This document shows positions 1 to 8,706 of a DNA stretch of 64,000 nucleotides, piece after piece. A program made the translations under genes and the position numbers. Origin of the DNA: Streptococcus oralis (GTDB lineage Bacteria; Bacillota; Bacilli; Lactobacillales; Streptococcaceae); assembly GCF_022749195.1 (NCBI RefSeq), contig NZ_CP094226.1, positions 1,514,001 through 1,578,000 on the forward strand, written 5' to 3'. The notes below the pieces were generated by a model, which had not been told where the DNA came from, ran no database searches, and worked only from the letters and a program-made list of their open reading frames with translations. The stretch's first letter is position 1. Each line of letters begins with the position of its first letter.

Positions 1-66
1 TACTTCTGATGCGTCTTTCCCAAGTTCTTCAACGATAATTTCTTGTACTTTTTCAAATACTGCCAT
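1..66 (-). CDS. acpP: Acyl carrier protein, 5' end only (partial)
   Basis: Only the first 22 codons are in the window; the gene runs off the left edge. The reading MAVFEKVQEIIVEELGKD is the usual amino terminus of streptococcal AcpP, which carries growing acyl chains on a phosphopantetheine serine lying outside the window. An AAAGGAG ribosome-binding site (complement of about 71-79) precedes the ATG at 66. It follows fabH after a 57-base gap with no terminator seen, so it is probably in the same fatty-acid synthesis transcript. Identity rests on the short terminus plus context. Confidence 0.85.
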   Translation of the reverse strand, partial: MAVFEKVQEIIVEELGKDASEV

Positions 67-123
67 GATAGGACTCCTTTAAAATATAAAAAATTTATAA
101 CTATGTGTTTACCACATGATTAC

Positions 124-1098
124 CTAGATTGTAAGAATGAGTGTGCCCCATGTCAAACCTCCACCGAAGCCTGATAGGAGAATCGTCTGGCTACCATCTA
201 AACGAATCATGCCATTCTCCACACACTCTGAGAGCAAAATCGGGATACTTGCTGCACTGGTATTTCCATACTCCATCATATTGGCAGGAAGTTTGTCTCG
301 GTCTACGCCAATCTTCTTAGCCATCTTATCCAAAATGCGGATATTTGCCTGATGAAGCAAGAGATAATCCAATTCCGATGCTGCGATTGGACCATTTTCA
401 ATGGTTTCTTTGATTGATCTAGCAACATCACGATTTGCAAAATCAAAAACTGCTCGTCCATCCATCTTCAAAAAAGCAGGAACTGCTTCTTGATCTGAGA
501 AAGGAGAAGCCAAAGCCGTTTGACCATAGGTCAAACACTCGCTCCGAGATCCATCTGTATAGAGACTTTCCACAAGGAAGTGACGTATTTCGCTCGCTTC
601 CAAGAGAACCCCACCAGCACCATCCCCAAAGAGAACAGCTGTCGAACGATCTAACCAATCAACTGCCTTAGATAAGGTCTCAGCCCCGATAACAATCCCT
701 TTTTTGAACTGTCCAGAACTTAAAAACTTTTCTGCAGTCGAGAGAGCGAATACAAAGCCACTGCAAGCTGCTGTCAAATCAAAGGCGAAAGCTCTATGCG
801 CTCTGATATTTGCCTGAACTCGAGCTGCTGTGGAAGGCATCATCGAGTCTGGGGTAATCGTCGCTACAATGATAAAATCAATCTGATCCGCTGTTAAGCT
901 CCCTTTAGCCAGCAAGCTCTTAGCAACTTCTGTTGCCAAGTCACTTGTAGACTCTGATTTTGAGATATGTCTCTGTTTAATTCCTGTCCGACTTGAAATC
1001 CACTCATCGCTTGTGTCCATGATTTGGGCTAAGTCATGATTAGTGACCACTTGCTCTGGAACATAATGAGCAACCTGGCTTATTTTTGCAAAAGCCAT
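124..1098 (-). CDS. fabH: Beta-ketoacyl-ACP synthase III
   Basis: FabH condenses acetyl-CoA (or another acyl-CoA primer) with malonyl-ACP to start type II fatty-acid synthesis in the cytosol. The 324-residue protein has normal family length and the full catalytic triad: Cys112 in TAACSGF, His249 in LLLHQAN and Asn279 in EYGNTSAAS. The carboxyl-terminal glycine-rich loop [10 protein letters not shown] is also present. Its ATG shares one base with the stop codon of fabT (TAATG), which indicates translational coupling; acpP follows. Expression is presumably controlled by FabT from the promoter before fabT. No damage is visible. Confidence 0.97.
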   Translation of the reverse strand: MAFAKISQVAHYVPEQVVTNHDLAQIMDTSDEWISSRTGIKQRHISKSESTSDLATEVAKSLLAKGSLTADQIDFIIVATITPDSMMPSTAARVQANIRAHRAFAFDLTAACSGFVFALSTAEKFLSSGQFKKGIVIGAETLSKAVDWLDRSTAVLFGDGAGGVLLEASEIRHFLVESLYTDGSRSECLTYGQTALASPFSDQEAVPAFLKMDGRAVFDFANRDVARSIKETIENGPIAASELDYLLLHQANIRILDKMAKKIGVDRDKLPANMMEYGNTSAASIPILLSECVENGMIRLDGSQTILLSGFGGGLTWGTLILTI

Positions 1099-1532
1099 TA
1101 TTTCAAATCCTCCAAAAATTGATAAAGGTTCGTTAAGCCTCTGCCCATGACTTCTTTTTCCTCAGGGCTCATGCCATCGATGATTTTTTCGACCATAGCC
1201 TTGTGGAACCGTTTATGAAGACGGTGAACCAAACGACCTTGCTTTGTCAAATGCAGATAGACCACTCGACGGTCTTGGTCAGAACGAATACGCTCAATAT
1301 AACCTTTTCTCTCCAGGTTATTCAAACTCGTCGTCACTGTCCCAAGAGTTACCATCAGTTCTTTTGAAACCTTACTTGGCGTTGCCTCCGGGAACTTCCC
1401 AATCACATCGATCGTGTGCATTTCTTTGATGGAGATGTCTTTGAATCGACTACCTCGTAAGCTAACCTCCTCGATCACAAGGACATTGTTGAAAATAGAT
1501 GTTAGATAATCATTTACTTGTTGGTAGTCCAA
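1098..1532 (-). CDS. fabT: MarR-family repressor of fatty-acid synthesis FabT
   Basis: A 144-residue MarR-type winged-helix regulator. The region from about residue 58 ([22 protein letters not shown]) reads as the recognition helix and is followed by the wing ([12 protein letters not shown]). In streptococci FabT, with long-chain acyl-ACP as corepressor, represses the fab genes but is generally reported not to control fabM. Position supports the name: it lies between fabM and fabH and overlaps fabH by one base. The promoter contains TTTGAT/ATCAAA dyads resembling FabT operators, so autoregulation is likely. The start is the ATG at 1532, preceded by GAAGGAGGG. Confidence 0.93.
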   Translation of the reverse strand: MDYQQVNDYLTSIFNNVLVIEEVSLRGSRFKDISIKEMHTIDVIGKFPEATPSKVSKELMVTLGTVTTSLNNLERKGYIERIRSDQDRRVVYLHLTKQGRLVHRLHKRFHKAMVEKIIDGMSPEEKEVMGRGLTNLYQFLEDLK

Positions 1533-1563
1533 ATCGTTTCCCTCCTTCTAAAAAACTTTCACA

Positions 1564-1613
1564 ATCAAAGCATTTGATAAAAGAAGTATATCAAACTTCA
1601 AAAAATTGTGCAA
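1564..1613 (-). promoter_or_regulatory. fabT promoter with candidate FabT operator dyads
   Basis: On the minus strand a -35 box TTGCAC (1608-1613) and a -10 box TATACT (1585-1590) are separated by exactly 17 bases. Overlapping and just downstream of the -10 are three copies of the half-site ATCAAA/TTTGAT. ATCAAA (1564-1569) and TTTGAT (1573-1578) form a dyad with a 3-base spacer, and TTTGATA (1573-1579) faces TATCAAA (1589-1595). FabT operators are reported as TTTGAT/ATCAAA palindromes, so repression by blocking the -10 is plausible. Binding itself is inferred. Confidence 0.7.
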
Positions 1614-1620
1614 GTATTTT

Positions 1621-2406
1621 TTACATTCCTGTAAATTTTGGTCTTCTTCTTTCAGAATGTGCTCGAACTCCTTCTTTAAAATCTTCAGTTAGAGATAACG
1701 ATTCTTGTAATTCCAATTCTAATTCGGCATAATTCTGCCAATCCTTAAATTGACTTTCCCAAACTAACTTTTTAATCGCTGCGTATGAGTTTGCTGAACC
1801 TCTTCTTAATTTTTTCAGAACTTGTTCTCTTGTTTTTTCTAATTTGTCAACTTCACAAACACGGTATACCACGCCCCATTCTAGCGCTTTTTCAGCAGTC
1901 AAGGCTTCACCTGTCATGGCAAGTTGTGCAGCCCGTGTTACCCCGATGCTACGACTCAAGAGATGAATACCTCCTGCATCAGGAGCCAAGCCAACCCCTA
2001 CAAAGGCTTGAATGAACTTGGCTTTGTCTGTTGCTATACAAAAATCAACCGCTACAGCCATATTGGCTGCAGCTCCTGCAACGGCTCCATCTACTTCCAT
2101 CAAAATTGGCTTGGGTATTTGCTTGATCTTATAGGAAATTGTATTAACTAACTCAGCAATTTTTGTCAGTGAAGGAATATCATCTTCGTCTACTGCTCGT
2201 TTCATCTCAACCAAGTCTCCTCCAACTGAAAAGACCTTCCCATTCGCATTAATCAAGATGAACTGCACAGCTTGGTCCTGCTCCGCTAGAGTCAAAGCTT
2301 CTAAAATTTCCTCACACATTGGGATATGAAAACCATTTGCCACTTCGGGACGATTCAAAGTAATGATAGCCAGATCATCTACGATCTGATATAAGATATG
2401 ATTCAT
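1621..2406 (-). CDS. fabM: Trans-2/cis-3-decenoyl-ACP isomerase (crotonase fold)
   Basis: FabM isomerises trans-2- to cis-3-decenoyl-ACP, the branch point for unsaturated fatty acids in streptococci. The 261-residue protein has crotonase features: [15 protein letters not shown] for the oxyanion region and [20 protein letters not shown] around residues 105-125. The reading frame is open further upstream, but the ATG at 2406 ([11 protein letters not shown]) has an AAAGGAGAAG ribosome-binding site and gives the length I recall for pneumococcal FabM. It lies upstream of fabT with its own promoter. A general enoyl-CoA hydratase is the alternative by sequence alone; context favours FabM. Confidence 0.93.
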   Translation of the reverse strand: MNHILYQIVDDLAIITLNRPEVANGFHIPMCEEILEALTLAEQDQAVQFILINANGKVFSVGGDLVEMKRAVDEDDIPSLTKIAELVNTISYKIKQIPKPILMEVDGAVAGAAANMAVAVDFCIATDKAKFIQAFVGVGLAPDAGGIHLLSRSIGVTRAAQLAMTGEALTAEKALEWGVVYRVCEVDKLEKTREQVLKKLRRGSANSYAAIKKLVWESQFKDWQNYAELELELQESLSLTEDFKEGVRAHSERRRPKFTGM

Positions 2407-2432
2407 AGCTTCTCCTTTTCTTTTATAAGACA

Positions 2433-2482
2433 ATGAAATTGTTTCATCATCAAAGTATACCTTTTTTTGGATAAAGAGGCAA
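2433..2482 (-). promoter_or_regulatory. fabM promoter with a start-site dyad
   Basis: On the minus strand, -35 TTGCCT (2477-2482) and -10 TATACT (2454-2459) have a 17-base spacer. Just downstream, at the expected transcription start, lies the dyad ATGAAA-TTG-TTTCAT (2433-2447). A TTTGAT half-site overlaps the end of the -10. The dyad has the same 6-3-6 layout as the one before fabT but a different half-site. A role in regulation is inference. Confidence 0.6.
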
Positions 2483-2630
2483 GGAAAAACTAAAGGAAAG
2501 TGTCTCAGCTGATTATTCACCCATCATTTATGAGTGTGAGTAAAATTTGACGCCCTTACTTTTAAACGGTTATTACTTTTCAGAATAAGTTAGTGTTTTC
2601 TTCTATTATAATAGGAAGTTATTTTCTTCA

Positions 2631-2659
2631 TTGAAAAATGCCCCTCTTTCTGCTATAAT
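2631..2659 (+). promoter_or_regulatory. lysC promoter
   Basis: -35 TTGAAA (2631-2636), 17-base spacer, -10 TATAAT (2654-2659). The lysC ribosome-binding site GAGGAG is at 2678-2683, followed by the ATG at 2689. The promoter faces away from fabM. Confidence 0.8.
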
Positions 2660-2688
2660 CGTATAAAATACTTACTTGAGGAGTCCTT

Positions 2689-4053
2689 ATGAAGGTTGTA
2701 AAATTTGGCGGAAGCTCGCTTGCCTCTGCTGGTCAGTTAGAAAAAGTTTTAAACATCGTTAAAAGTGATAAAGAACGCCGTTTTGTAGTCGTTTCTGCAC
2801 CCGGCAAACGCAATGCTGAAGATAGCAAGGTGACCGATGCCTTGATCAAATACTATCGTGACTATGTGGCTGGAAATGACATCAGTGCTAGCCAAAGCTG
2901 GATCATTGATCGTTATGCCGCTATGGTTAGTGAACTAGGGTTAAAACCTGCTGTTTTAGAAAAAATCTCTAAAAGTATTCGAGCCTTGGCAACTCTTCCT
3001 ATAGAGGACAATGAATTTCTCTATGATACCTTCCTAGCGGCTGGAGAAAATAACAATGCCAAATTGATTGCAGCCTACTTTAACCAAAACGGCATTGATG
3101 CACGCTATGTTCACCCAAGAGAAGCTGGAATTGTTGTCACAAGTGAACCAGGAAACGCACGTATCATTCCATCTAGTTATGACAAGATTGAAGGCTTGGC
3201 TGATAGCACCGAAGTCCTTGTTATCCCTGGTTTCTTTGGTGTGACTAAGGAAAATCAAATCTGTACTTTTTCACGTGGTGGTTCAGATATTACAGGTTCT
3301 ATCATTGCAGCAGGTGTTAAGGCTGATCTCTATGAGAACTTTACAGACGTAGATGGTATCTTTGCTGCCCATCCTGGTATTATCCACCAACCGCACTCCA
3401 TTCCTGAATTAACCTACCGTGAAATGCGTGAGTTGGCTTACGCTGGATTTTCAGTTCTTCATGACGAAGCCCTTCTTCCTGCCTACCGAGGAAAAATTCC
3501 TCTTGTCATCAAGAATACCAACAACCCTGACCACCCAGGAACACGCATTGTTTTAGAACACAGTAGTGATAAATTCCCAGTAGTAGGGATTGCAGGTGAC
3601 TCAGGATTCGTCAGCATAAACATGTCTAAATACCTCATGAACCGCGAAGTCGGATTTGGTCGCAAGGTTCTGCAAATCCTTGAGGACCTCAACATCGGTT
3701 GGGAACACATGCCTACAGGTATCGACGATCTTTCAATCATCCTCCGCTCCCGTGAATTAACTCCTATCAAAGAAGAAGAAATTCTACGTCAACTCGTTCA
3801 AAAAGCTGAAGTGGACCATGCTGAAATCGAACATGACCTTTCCATCATTATGATTGTTGGAGAAAAGATGAAGAGCCATATCGGGGTAACTGCTACTGCA
3901 ACACGTGCTTTGTCTGAGGATAAAATCAACATCCAGATGATGTCCCAAGGTTCAAGTGAAGTTTCCATAATGTTTGTTGTCAATAAAGAGCAAGAAAAAG
4001 CAGCTATCAAGGCTCTCTATCATGCCTTTTTTGGTGAAAGTAAGGAAGACTAA
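2689..4053 (+). CDS. lysC: Aspartate kinase
   Basis: Phosphorylates L-aspartate, the first step towards lysine, threonine, methionine and cell-wall precursors. The 454-residue protein opens with the kinase signature KFGGSS (residues 5-10). It contains SRGGSDITGSIIA and the NFTDVDGIF substrate region, and ends in two ACT-type regulatory segments (about 315-380 and 390-454, the second including SHIGVTATATRALS). ACT domains usually bind an end-product amino acid for feedback control. A good promoter and ribosome-binding site precede it, and the DUF956 gene starts 3 bases after its stop codon. The symbol follows common usage; streptococci often carry a single aspartokinase. Confidence 0.93.
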   Translation: MKVVKFGGSSLASAGQLEKVLNIVKSDKERRFVVVSAPGKRNAEDSKVTDALIKYYRDYVAGNDISASQSWIIDRYAAMVSELGLKPAVLEKISKSIRALATLPIEDNEFLYDTFLAAGENNNAKLIAAYFNQNGIDARYVHPREAGIVVTSEPGNARIIPSSYDKIEGLADSTEVLVIPGFFGVTKENQICTFSRGGSDITGSIIAAGVKADLYENFTDVDGIFAAHPGIIHQPHSIPELTYREMRELAYAGFSVLHDEALLPAYRGKIPLVIKNTNNPDHPGTRIVLEHSSDKFPVVGIAGDSGFVSINMSKYLMNREVGFGRKVLQILEDLNIGWEHMPTGIDDLSIILRSRELTPIKEEEILRQLVQKAEVDHAEIEHDLSIIMIVGEKMKSHIGVTATATRALSEDKINIQMMSQGSSEVSIMFVVNKEQEKAAIKALYHAFFGESKED

Positions 4054-4055
4054 TC

Positions 4056-4427
4056 ATGGCCCAATCACTCAATCAAGTCATTAACCTCCAAACCACTGGG
4101 ACATCTTACCTCTCTATCTCTGGAAAAGTTGGAAAATTTTTAATCGGGGATCAAGCCTTAGAGTTTTATCCTGATGTCAATGTCGAACAATATATACAAA
4201 TCCCTTGGTCCAGCATTCAGCAAATAGGAGCTAATGTAAGTGGTCGCAAGATCAGCCGTCACTTTGAAGTCTTCACTGATCAAGGAAAATTCCTTTTTGC
4301 TTCAAAAGACTCTGGAGCTATCCTCAAAATCGCTCGGAAAAAATTAGGAAACGACAAGGTTGTGAAACTTCCGACTCTACTCCAGACCATTGGACAAAAA
4401 CTTAAAAATCTATTTGCAAAAAAGTAG
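4056..4427 (+). CDS. DUF956-family protein
   Basis: A 123-residue protein of the DUF956 family, whose best-known members (ManO) are encoded with mannose phosphotransferase systems. No PTS gene is present here. It has no signal peptide or membrane segment. The sequence is rich in short beta segments (SYLSISGKVGKFLIGDQALEFYP) and ends in a lysine-rich helix (IGQKLKNLFAKK). It begins 3 bases after lysC and is probably co-transcribed with it. Function unknown. The -35 box of the serS leader promoter lies inside its last codons. Confidence 0.8.
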   Translation: MAQSLNQVINLQTTGTSYLSISGKVGKFLIGDQALEFYPDVNVEQYIQIPWSSIQQIGANVSGRKISRHFEVFTDQGKFLFASKDSGAILKIARKKLGNDKVVKLPTLLQTIGQKLKNLFAKK

Positions 4428-4442
4428 AAACTTTAGTATAAT
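4414..4442 (+). promoter_or_regulatory. Promoter of the serS T-box leader
   Basis: -35 TTGCAA (4414-4419), 17-base spacer, -10 TATAAT (4437-4442). The -35 lies within the 3' end of the DUF956 gene, so serS has its own promoter although the genes are close. Confidence 0.8.
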
Positions 4443-4448
4443 CATAGC

Positions 4449-4625
4449 AACGGATAAGTAAGTTATTTCCTTCTTTCAGAAAGTCTGCGGGTGCTGCGAG
4501 CAGATAGGAGGGATAGGTGAAATTCTACCGTTGTTCACAATTAAATACAGAATCAAGTGCACACCTGTGAAGTTGGATGGAACCGTGGCCCTGCCACTCC
4601 AACACTTTGTCAGGTGTGCTTTTTT
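4449..4625 (+). promoter_or_regulatory. Serine T-box riboswitch with terminator
   Basis: A transcribed leader that senses uncharged tRNA-Ser. Stem I opens with AACGGATAAGTAA and closes with TCTACCGTT near 4524-4533. The triplet TCT followed by A at the closing side fits a serine specifier codon. The T-box sequence TGGAACCGTGG is at 4578-4588 and would pair with a free tRNA acceptor end. The terminator is GCACACCTG (4559-4567) with CAGGTGTGC (4611-4619), then six T residues. Uncharged tRNA-Ser should favour the antiterminator and switch serS on. The specifier assignment is by position and was not folded computationally. Confidence 0.9.
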
Positions 4626-4640
4626 CATAAAGGAGTTCTT

Positions 4641-5915
4641 ATGTTAGATATTAAACGTATTCGCACAGATTTTGATGCTGTCGCTGAAAAATTAGCTACA
4701 CGTGGTGTAGATGCTGCTATCTTAAATGAGATGAAAGAAATCGATGCTAAACGTCGTGACATCTTGGTCAAGGTTGAAACGCTCAAAGCAGAACGTAACA
4801 CAGTTTCTGCTGAGATTGCCCAAGCCAAGCGCAACAAGGAAAATGCCGATGATAAGATTGCTGCGATGCAAACCCTATCTGCTGAAGTCAAAGCCTTGGA
4901 TGCTGAATTGGCAGACATCGATGCTAAATTGACAGAATTTACCACTACTCTTCCAAACATCCCTGCTGACAGTGTTCCTGTTGGAGCTGATGAAGATGAC
5001 AATGTGGAAGTCCGTCGTTGGGGGACTCCACGTGAGTTTGACTTCGAGCCAAAAGCTCACTGGGATCTTGGTGAAGACCTTGGTATCCTTGACTGGGAAC
5101 GTGGCGGTAAAGTAACGGGCGCTCGTTTCCTCTTCTATAAAGGACTTGGGGCTCGTTTGGAACGTGCTATCTACAACTTCATGTTGGATGAGCATGGTAA
5201 AGAAGGCTATACGGAAGTTATCACACCTTACATTGTTAACCATGACTCAATGTTTGGTACTGGTCAATATCCAAAATTTAAGGAAGACACTTTTGAATTG
5301 AAAGACACTAATTATGTCCTTATTCCTACCGCAGAAGTGCCTTTGACAAACTACTATCGCGATGAAATCCTTGACGGTAAAGACCTACCAATCTACTTTA
5401 CCGCTATGAGTCCATCTTTCCGTTCTGAGGCTGGTTCAGCTGGTCGTGATACACGTGGCTTGATTCGTCTGCACCAATTCCACAAGGTTGAAATGGTCAA
5501 ATTTGCCAAACCAGAAGAATCTTACGAAGAATTGGAAAAAATGACAGCAAACGCCGAAAACATCCTTCAAAAACTCAATCTTCCGTACCGTGTCGTTGCC
5601 CTCTCTACTGGGGACATGGGCTTCTCAGCTGCTAAGACTTACGACTTGGAAGTTTGGATTCCAGCCCAAAATACCTATCGTGAAATCTCAAGCTGTTCAA
5701 ATACAGAAGATTTCCAAGCCCGTCGTGCCCAAATCCGTTACCGTGATGAAGCAGATGGCAAGGTGAAACTTCTCCACACCTTGAATGGTTCTGGACTTGC
5801 AGTTGGACGTACAGTGGCTGCCATTCTTGAAAACTACCAAAATGAAGATGGTTCTGTAACCATTCCAGAAGCACTTCGTCCATATATGGGTGGAGCTGAA
5901 GTTATCAAACCATAA
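4641..5915 (+). CDS. serS: Seryl-tRNA synthetase
   Basis: Class II synthetase that charges tRNA-Ser. With the ATG at 4641 the protein is 424 residues, normal for SerRS; the frame is open further upstream, but that part overlaps the T-box terminator. AAAGGAG precedes the chosen start. The amino-terminal charged heptad-like stretch (about residues 27-100) is the tRNA-binding coiled coil. [11 protein letters not shown] is the serine-binding region, motif 2 is [19 protein letters not shown], and motif 3 ends with [15 protein letters not shown]. Control is through the leader T-box. A hairpin terminator follows the stop codon. Confidence 0.98.
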   Translation: MLDIKRIRTDFDAVAEKLATRGVDAAILNEMKEIDAKRRDILVKVETLKAERNTVSAEIAQAKRNKENADDKIAAMQTLSAEVKALDAELADIDAKLTEFTTTLPNIPADSVPVGADEDDNVEVRRWGTPREFDFEPKAHWDLGEDLGILDWERGGKVTGARFLFYKGLGARLERAIYNFMLDEHGKEGYTEVITPYIVNHDSMFGTGQYPKFKEDTFELKDTNYVLIPTAEVPLTNYYRDEILDGKDLPIYFTAMSPSFRSEAGSAGRDTRGLIRLHQFHKVEMVKFAKPEESYEELEKMTANAENILQKLNLPYRVVALSTGDMGFSAAKTYDLEVWIPAQNTYREISSCSNTEDFQARRAQIRYRDEADGKVKLLHTLNGSGLAVGRTVAAILENYQNEDGSVTIPEALRPYMGGAEVIKP

Positions 5916-5921
5916 AAAATA

Positions 5922-5953
5922 AGGCCTAGCTAGAAAATAGCTAGACCTTTTTT
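5922..5953 (+). terminator. Terminator after serS, overlapping the convergent gene's end
   Basis: Hairpin AGGCCTAGCTA / TAGCTAGACCT with a four-A loop, followed by six T residues. It overlaps the stop-codon end of the convergent TDT gene and could serve both directions. Confidence 0.8.
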
Positions 5954-6840
5954 CGTAACCAAATCAGATAAGCACCCAAGACAAAGAATAAAATAGTGAG
6001 GCAAATAACGGTTTCAGCCAATACCAGATAATCCAGAAATGGAAGTTTCAAAATTCCCTGAGCCATCTTGAGCGAAGTAGCTGTGATAATGGTTGGGAAG
6101 GTGAGGGCTGAGAAGGCTGGTTGAAAGCCTTGTTTTAAAATATTAGGTAGGCGAGTTAAAACAAAGAAAAAGAAGGACTGAGATGCCAAAATCATGACAA
6201 TCAAGAGCCAAGTCGGTAGGCCTGCTCCTCCAACTCGAACTAGAGAAGCTAAGAGTAGGGAAAAGGGAGCACAGTAGATTCCTTCCTGTCCAAGCAAGGC
6301 CACTGGGAGTGGATCTTTCTTTAAATCGCTATAAATAAGCGGATAGAGATAGAAGGTCAAGACAAAACCAAAAATCAAGGTTGCATAGGCAATTTCAATG
6401 ATTCCGACAAGAGGATAGGTCAAGGCTGCTACTGCTATTCCCACATAGAGTACCGTCCAACTTGGAGTCGCATTGACCCTCCGACCCGGACAGGCAAATT
6501 TGATGGTAAAAGTAGCAATCAAAGTCAAATCCAAGAGAAAGGAAAACCACCAGATTCCTTGTGCTAGCAAAGAAAGAGCAGGGAATACGCGAAAGACATA
6601 GGTCGATAAAATCATCCCAGCCATGGGAAAGGTTGCCATTCCTGACAAAAGAGGGGGCTTGGTCAATTCTTGCTTGGTTTCTTTCCAATTAAACAGATGC
6701 AAAATTAAAAAGTAAACCCACAAAATCAAACCTGTCAGACTCAATATATAGGACAGAATCGGCAACATATCTAAAACGAGATTCCCAGCTCCTGCCAAAC
6801 CTAGCAAACAACCTGAAAATACTAAGGGGAGTTTTTTCAT
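5941..6840 (-). CDS. TDT/SLAC1-like membrane transporter
   Basis: A 299-residue, very hydrophobic protein with about ten predicted membrane segments and almost no soluble part. The pattern resembles the TDT family (TehA, Mae1, SLAC1), which moves organic acids, sulfite, tellurite or anions. Conserved-looking stretches include PPLLSGMATFPMAGMILS early and SALTFPTIITATSL late. The start is the ATG at 6840, because a TGGAGGTTAGG ribosome-binding site lies directly before it; an in-frame TTG upstream is part of that site. An extended -10 (TGCTATACT on the minus strand) lies about 40 bases upstream. Substrate cannot be told from sequence. Confidence 0.75.
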   Translation of the reverse strand: MKKLPLVFSGCLLGLAGAGNLVLDMLPILSYILSLTGLILWVYFLILHLFNWKETKQELTKPPLLSGMATFPMAGMILSTYVFRVFPALSLLAQGIWWFSFLLDLTLIATFTIKFACPGRRVNATPSWTVLYVGIAVAALTYPLVGIIEIAYATLIFGFVLTFYLYPLIYSDLKKDPLPVALLGQEGIYCAPFSLLLASLVRVGGAGLPTWLLIVMILASQSFFFFVLTRLPNILKQGFQPAFSALTFPTIITATSLKMAQGILKLPFLDYLVLAETVICLTILFFVLGAYLIWLRKKV

Positions 6841-6902
6841 CCTAACCTCCAATAATCATGTTAATTTCAGTATAGCATAAAAGCGCTTAAATGAGGACTT
6901 AA

Positions 6903-6934
6903 AAAACGAAGTTGGAAATTCAAACTTCGTTTTT
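6903..6934 (-). terminator. Terminator after the acyl-CoA dehydrogenase gene
   Basis: Inverted repeat AAAACGAAGTT / AACTTCGTTTT with a short loop. The T run on the minus strand suits the end of the upstream dehydrogenase gene. Confidence 0.75.
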
Positions 6935-6947
6935 ATTCTACTATTTT

Positions 6948-8012
6948 TTAACTCGTTGCTAAGATATGGCGCAACTGAACAGCGCTTGGAGAAACAATCG
7001 GAAGAAAGGCTCCTTCATTCCAACGACGGATAAAACCAGATGTTGATTTGCTAAAGTAGCCTCTACCTCCACCAGCTTGTAACTCTAATAGCAGACTTTG
7101 AGCAACTATGTCCACAATGTCTATTCTTAACTGAAAGAGTTCACGCGGATTGGTAACGAAATAAGACCGGTCAGACAATCCCTGATAAAGAGCTTGTCGA
7201 ATAGCATCTAACTGCTCTACCTGATATTGCCATTCATCTGTTAATACACTTCGTTTCCCCAATTCTTTTTCTACTTCTGATAGAGAGCGTTCAGCTAAAC
7301 CAAAAGCCAAACCAAATTGGTAACCTAAAAATGCGGGACGATTTTGAGTTAAAAATTCTTTAGCGTTCTTGGATAGAATCCACTCTTCTTTTAAAGGAAC
7401 CCGATTAAAGGTCAAAGCAGCCGTGTTTCCTCCCTGAAGAGAAACGAATTCTAAGTCTTCCGAACGACTAAAATTCTCTGCATCTGATGGCACAGCCACC
7501 ACATAACTTTTACTTGGATCATCAGCAAAACCTGCTACAAAAATGGTTAAGAAACGATTTCTACGGGCATTGGTTACCCATGGCAGTCGCCCTTTTAGAT
7601 AAAATTGTCCATTTTCTTCGATGATATAAACATTCAGCTCTTCTAAATCAGATAAATACTTGACCGCATTAGACAAGGCAGTTGCGCCTGCATATTCACC
7701 AGACAAGAGTTTTTCCAGATAGTTTTCTTTCAAATAGGAATTCTCTGAATGGAGAATATTGTCAATTAGGGTGCGTTGTCCCCAAGAAATAAAGGAGGCC
7801 GTCAAGGAATGTTGTGCAAGTTCTGCAAGGATATCAATGACATCTTGATCGCTTCCGTCTGAACCGCCGAGAGATTCTGGAACACCTACACGAAAAGCTC
7901 CTTCTGCTGCAATCCTTTCAATCAGTTGCTCTCCAGCCTCACAAGACTGTTTATCAATTTCATCAGCATGCTGGTCCAACCAGCTCAAAAACTCTTCGGA
8001 AAAAAATCCCAT
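6948..8012 (-). CDS. Acyl-CoA dehydrogenase-family flavoprotein
   Basis: A 354-residue protein with the acyl-CoA dehydrogenase layout: helical amino-terminal part with VPESLGGSDGSDQDV near residues 60-75, a middle beta domain (GRLPWVTNARR, SYVVAVPSD), and a carboxyl helical bundle ending LELQAGGGRGYFSKSTSGF and RRWNEGAFLPIVSPS. It would oxidise an acyl thioester or related substrate using FAD. Streptococci lack beta-oxidation, so the substrate is unclear. It starts 14 bases after the AhpD-like gene's stop codon, so the two form an operon. The family is clear; the precise reaction is not assignable. Confidence 0.8.
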   Translation of the reverse strand: MGFFSEEFLSWLDQHADEIDKQSCEAGEQLIERIAAEGAFRVGVPESLGGSDGSDQDVIDILAELAQHSLTASFISWGQRTLIDNILHSENSYLKENYLEKLLSGEYAGATALSNAVKYLSDLEELNVYIIEENGQFYLKGRLPWVTNARRNRFLTIFVAGFADDPSKSYVVAVPSDAENFSRSEDLEFVSLQGGNTAALTFNRVPLKEEWILSKNAKEFLTQNRPAFLGYQFGLAFGLAERSLSEVEKELGKRSVLTDEWQYQVEQLDAIRQALYQGLSDRSYFVTNPRELFQLRIDIVDIVAQSLLLELQAGGGRGYFSKSTSGFIRRWNEGAFLPIVSPSAVQLRHILATS

Positions 8013-8026
8013 ACTCTTTCCTCCTT

Positions 8027-8575
8027 TTATGCATAAGGTTGCAATTCTGGATTAATTGGCGTATTGGCTAGGTTGTTAGCATAGTTGCAAAGGCTAGCAA
8101 GACTAACACCGAGAACCACATCCAAGGCATTTTGTTGCGTGTAGCCAGCTTCCAAAAATTCACTAAGGGCTTCATCTCCTACACGCCCTTTGGTATTGAT
8201 GACCGCCAAGGTAAACTTAGCTAGGGTGTCCAATTTAGGATCTGTTTCAATCGGAGTGCGGTTGCGGAGAGCTTGTAGAAGATCATCATTCATCTGGATT
8301 TGTTTGATTGAAAAGGCTGTGTGACCTGCGACGCAGAAAGCACAACCATTGGTTACGGCAGCTGTGATTTGTACTACTTCGCGTTCCACTGGTGTCAGGC
8401 TATTGCGGCGGTTGATAGCTCCGACAGTTCGGTAGGCTTCAAGCGCGGTTGGGGCATTGGCCAAGAGACCGATTAGGTTGGGAATATAGCCGTTGTTGTC
8501 TTTTTGTACTGTTTCAAGAACTTCTTTTACTTCTGCTGGTGCTGATTCTACTGTGTGGATGGTAAATGTTGTCAT
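8027..8575 (-). CDS. AhpD-like carboxymuconolactone decarboxylase family protein
   Basis: A 182-residue cytosolic protein of the AhpD/CMD superfamily. The active-site motif CAFCVAGH gives Cys78, Cys81 and His85, the redox pair used by AhpD alkylhydroperoxidases, preceded by TPVEREVVQITAAVTNG. Family members act as thiol peroxidases or peroxidase reductants. It is the first gene of a two-gene unit with the acyl-CoA dehydrogenase, which suggests handling of an oxidised or peroxidised acyl compound; that link is inference. The start is the ATG at 8575, preceded by AGAGG. Confidence 0.85.
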   Translation of the reverse strand: MTTFTIHTVESAPAEVKEVLETVQKDNNGYIPNLIGLLANAPTALEAYRTVGAINRRNSLTPVEREVVQITAAVTNGCAFCVAGHTAFSIKQIQMNDDLLQALRNRTPIETDPKLDTLAKFTLAVINTKGRVGDEALSEFLEAGYTQQNALDVVLGVSLASLCNYANNLANTPINPELQPYA

Positions 8576-8676
8576 AAGAAACCTCTTTTCATTTTATTGT
8601 CATTTAGTCTATCATAGAATTTCCCCCTTGGATAATATATATTTTCAATCGCCTTGATAGGAAATGTCTATGAAAT

Positions 8677-8703
8677 GAAAAAAATCACACTAAAAGTGTG
8701 ATT
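8677..8703 (-). terminator. Terminator after the alanine/glycine symporter gene
   Basis: Perfect hairpin AATCACACT (8683-8691) / AGTGTGATT (8695-8703) followed on the minus strand by six T residues. Confidence 0.85.
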
Positions 8704-8706
8704 GGG

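Noticed and set aside
2407..2520. Longer fabM start 38 codons upstream
   Set aside because: The extension overlaps the promoter, and the shorter start has a strong ribosome-binding site and family length. Similar extended starts were rejected for serS, the TDT gene, zapA, gpsB, ypsA and the GH20/GH84 gene.
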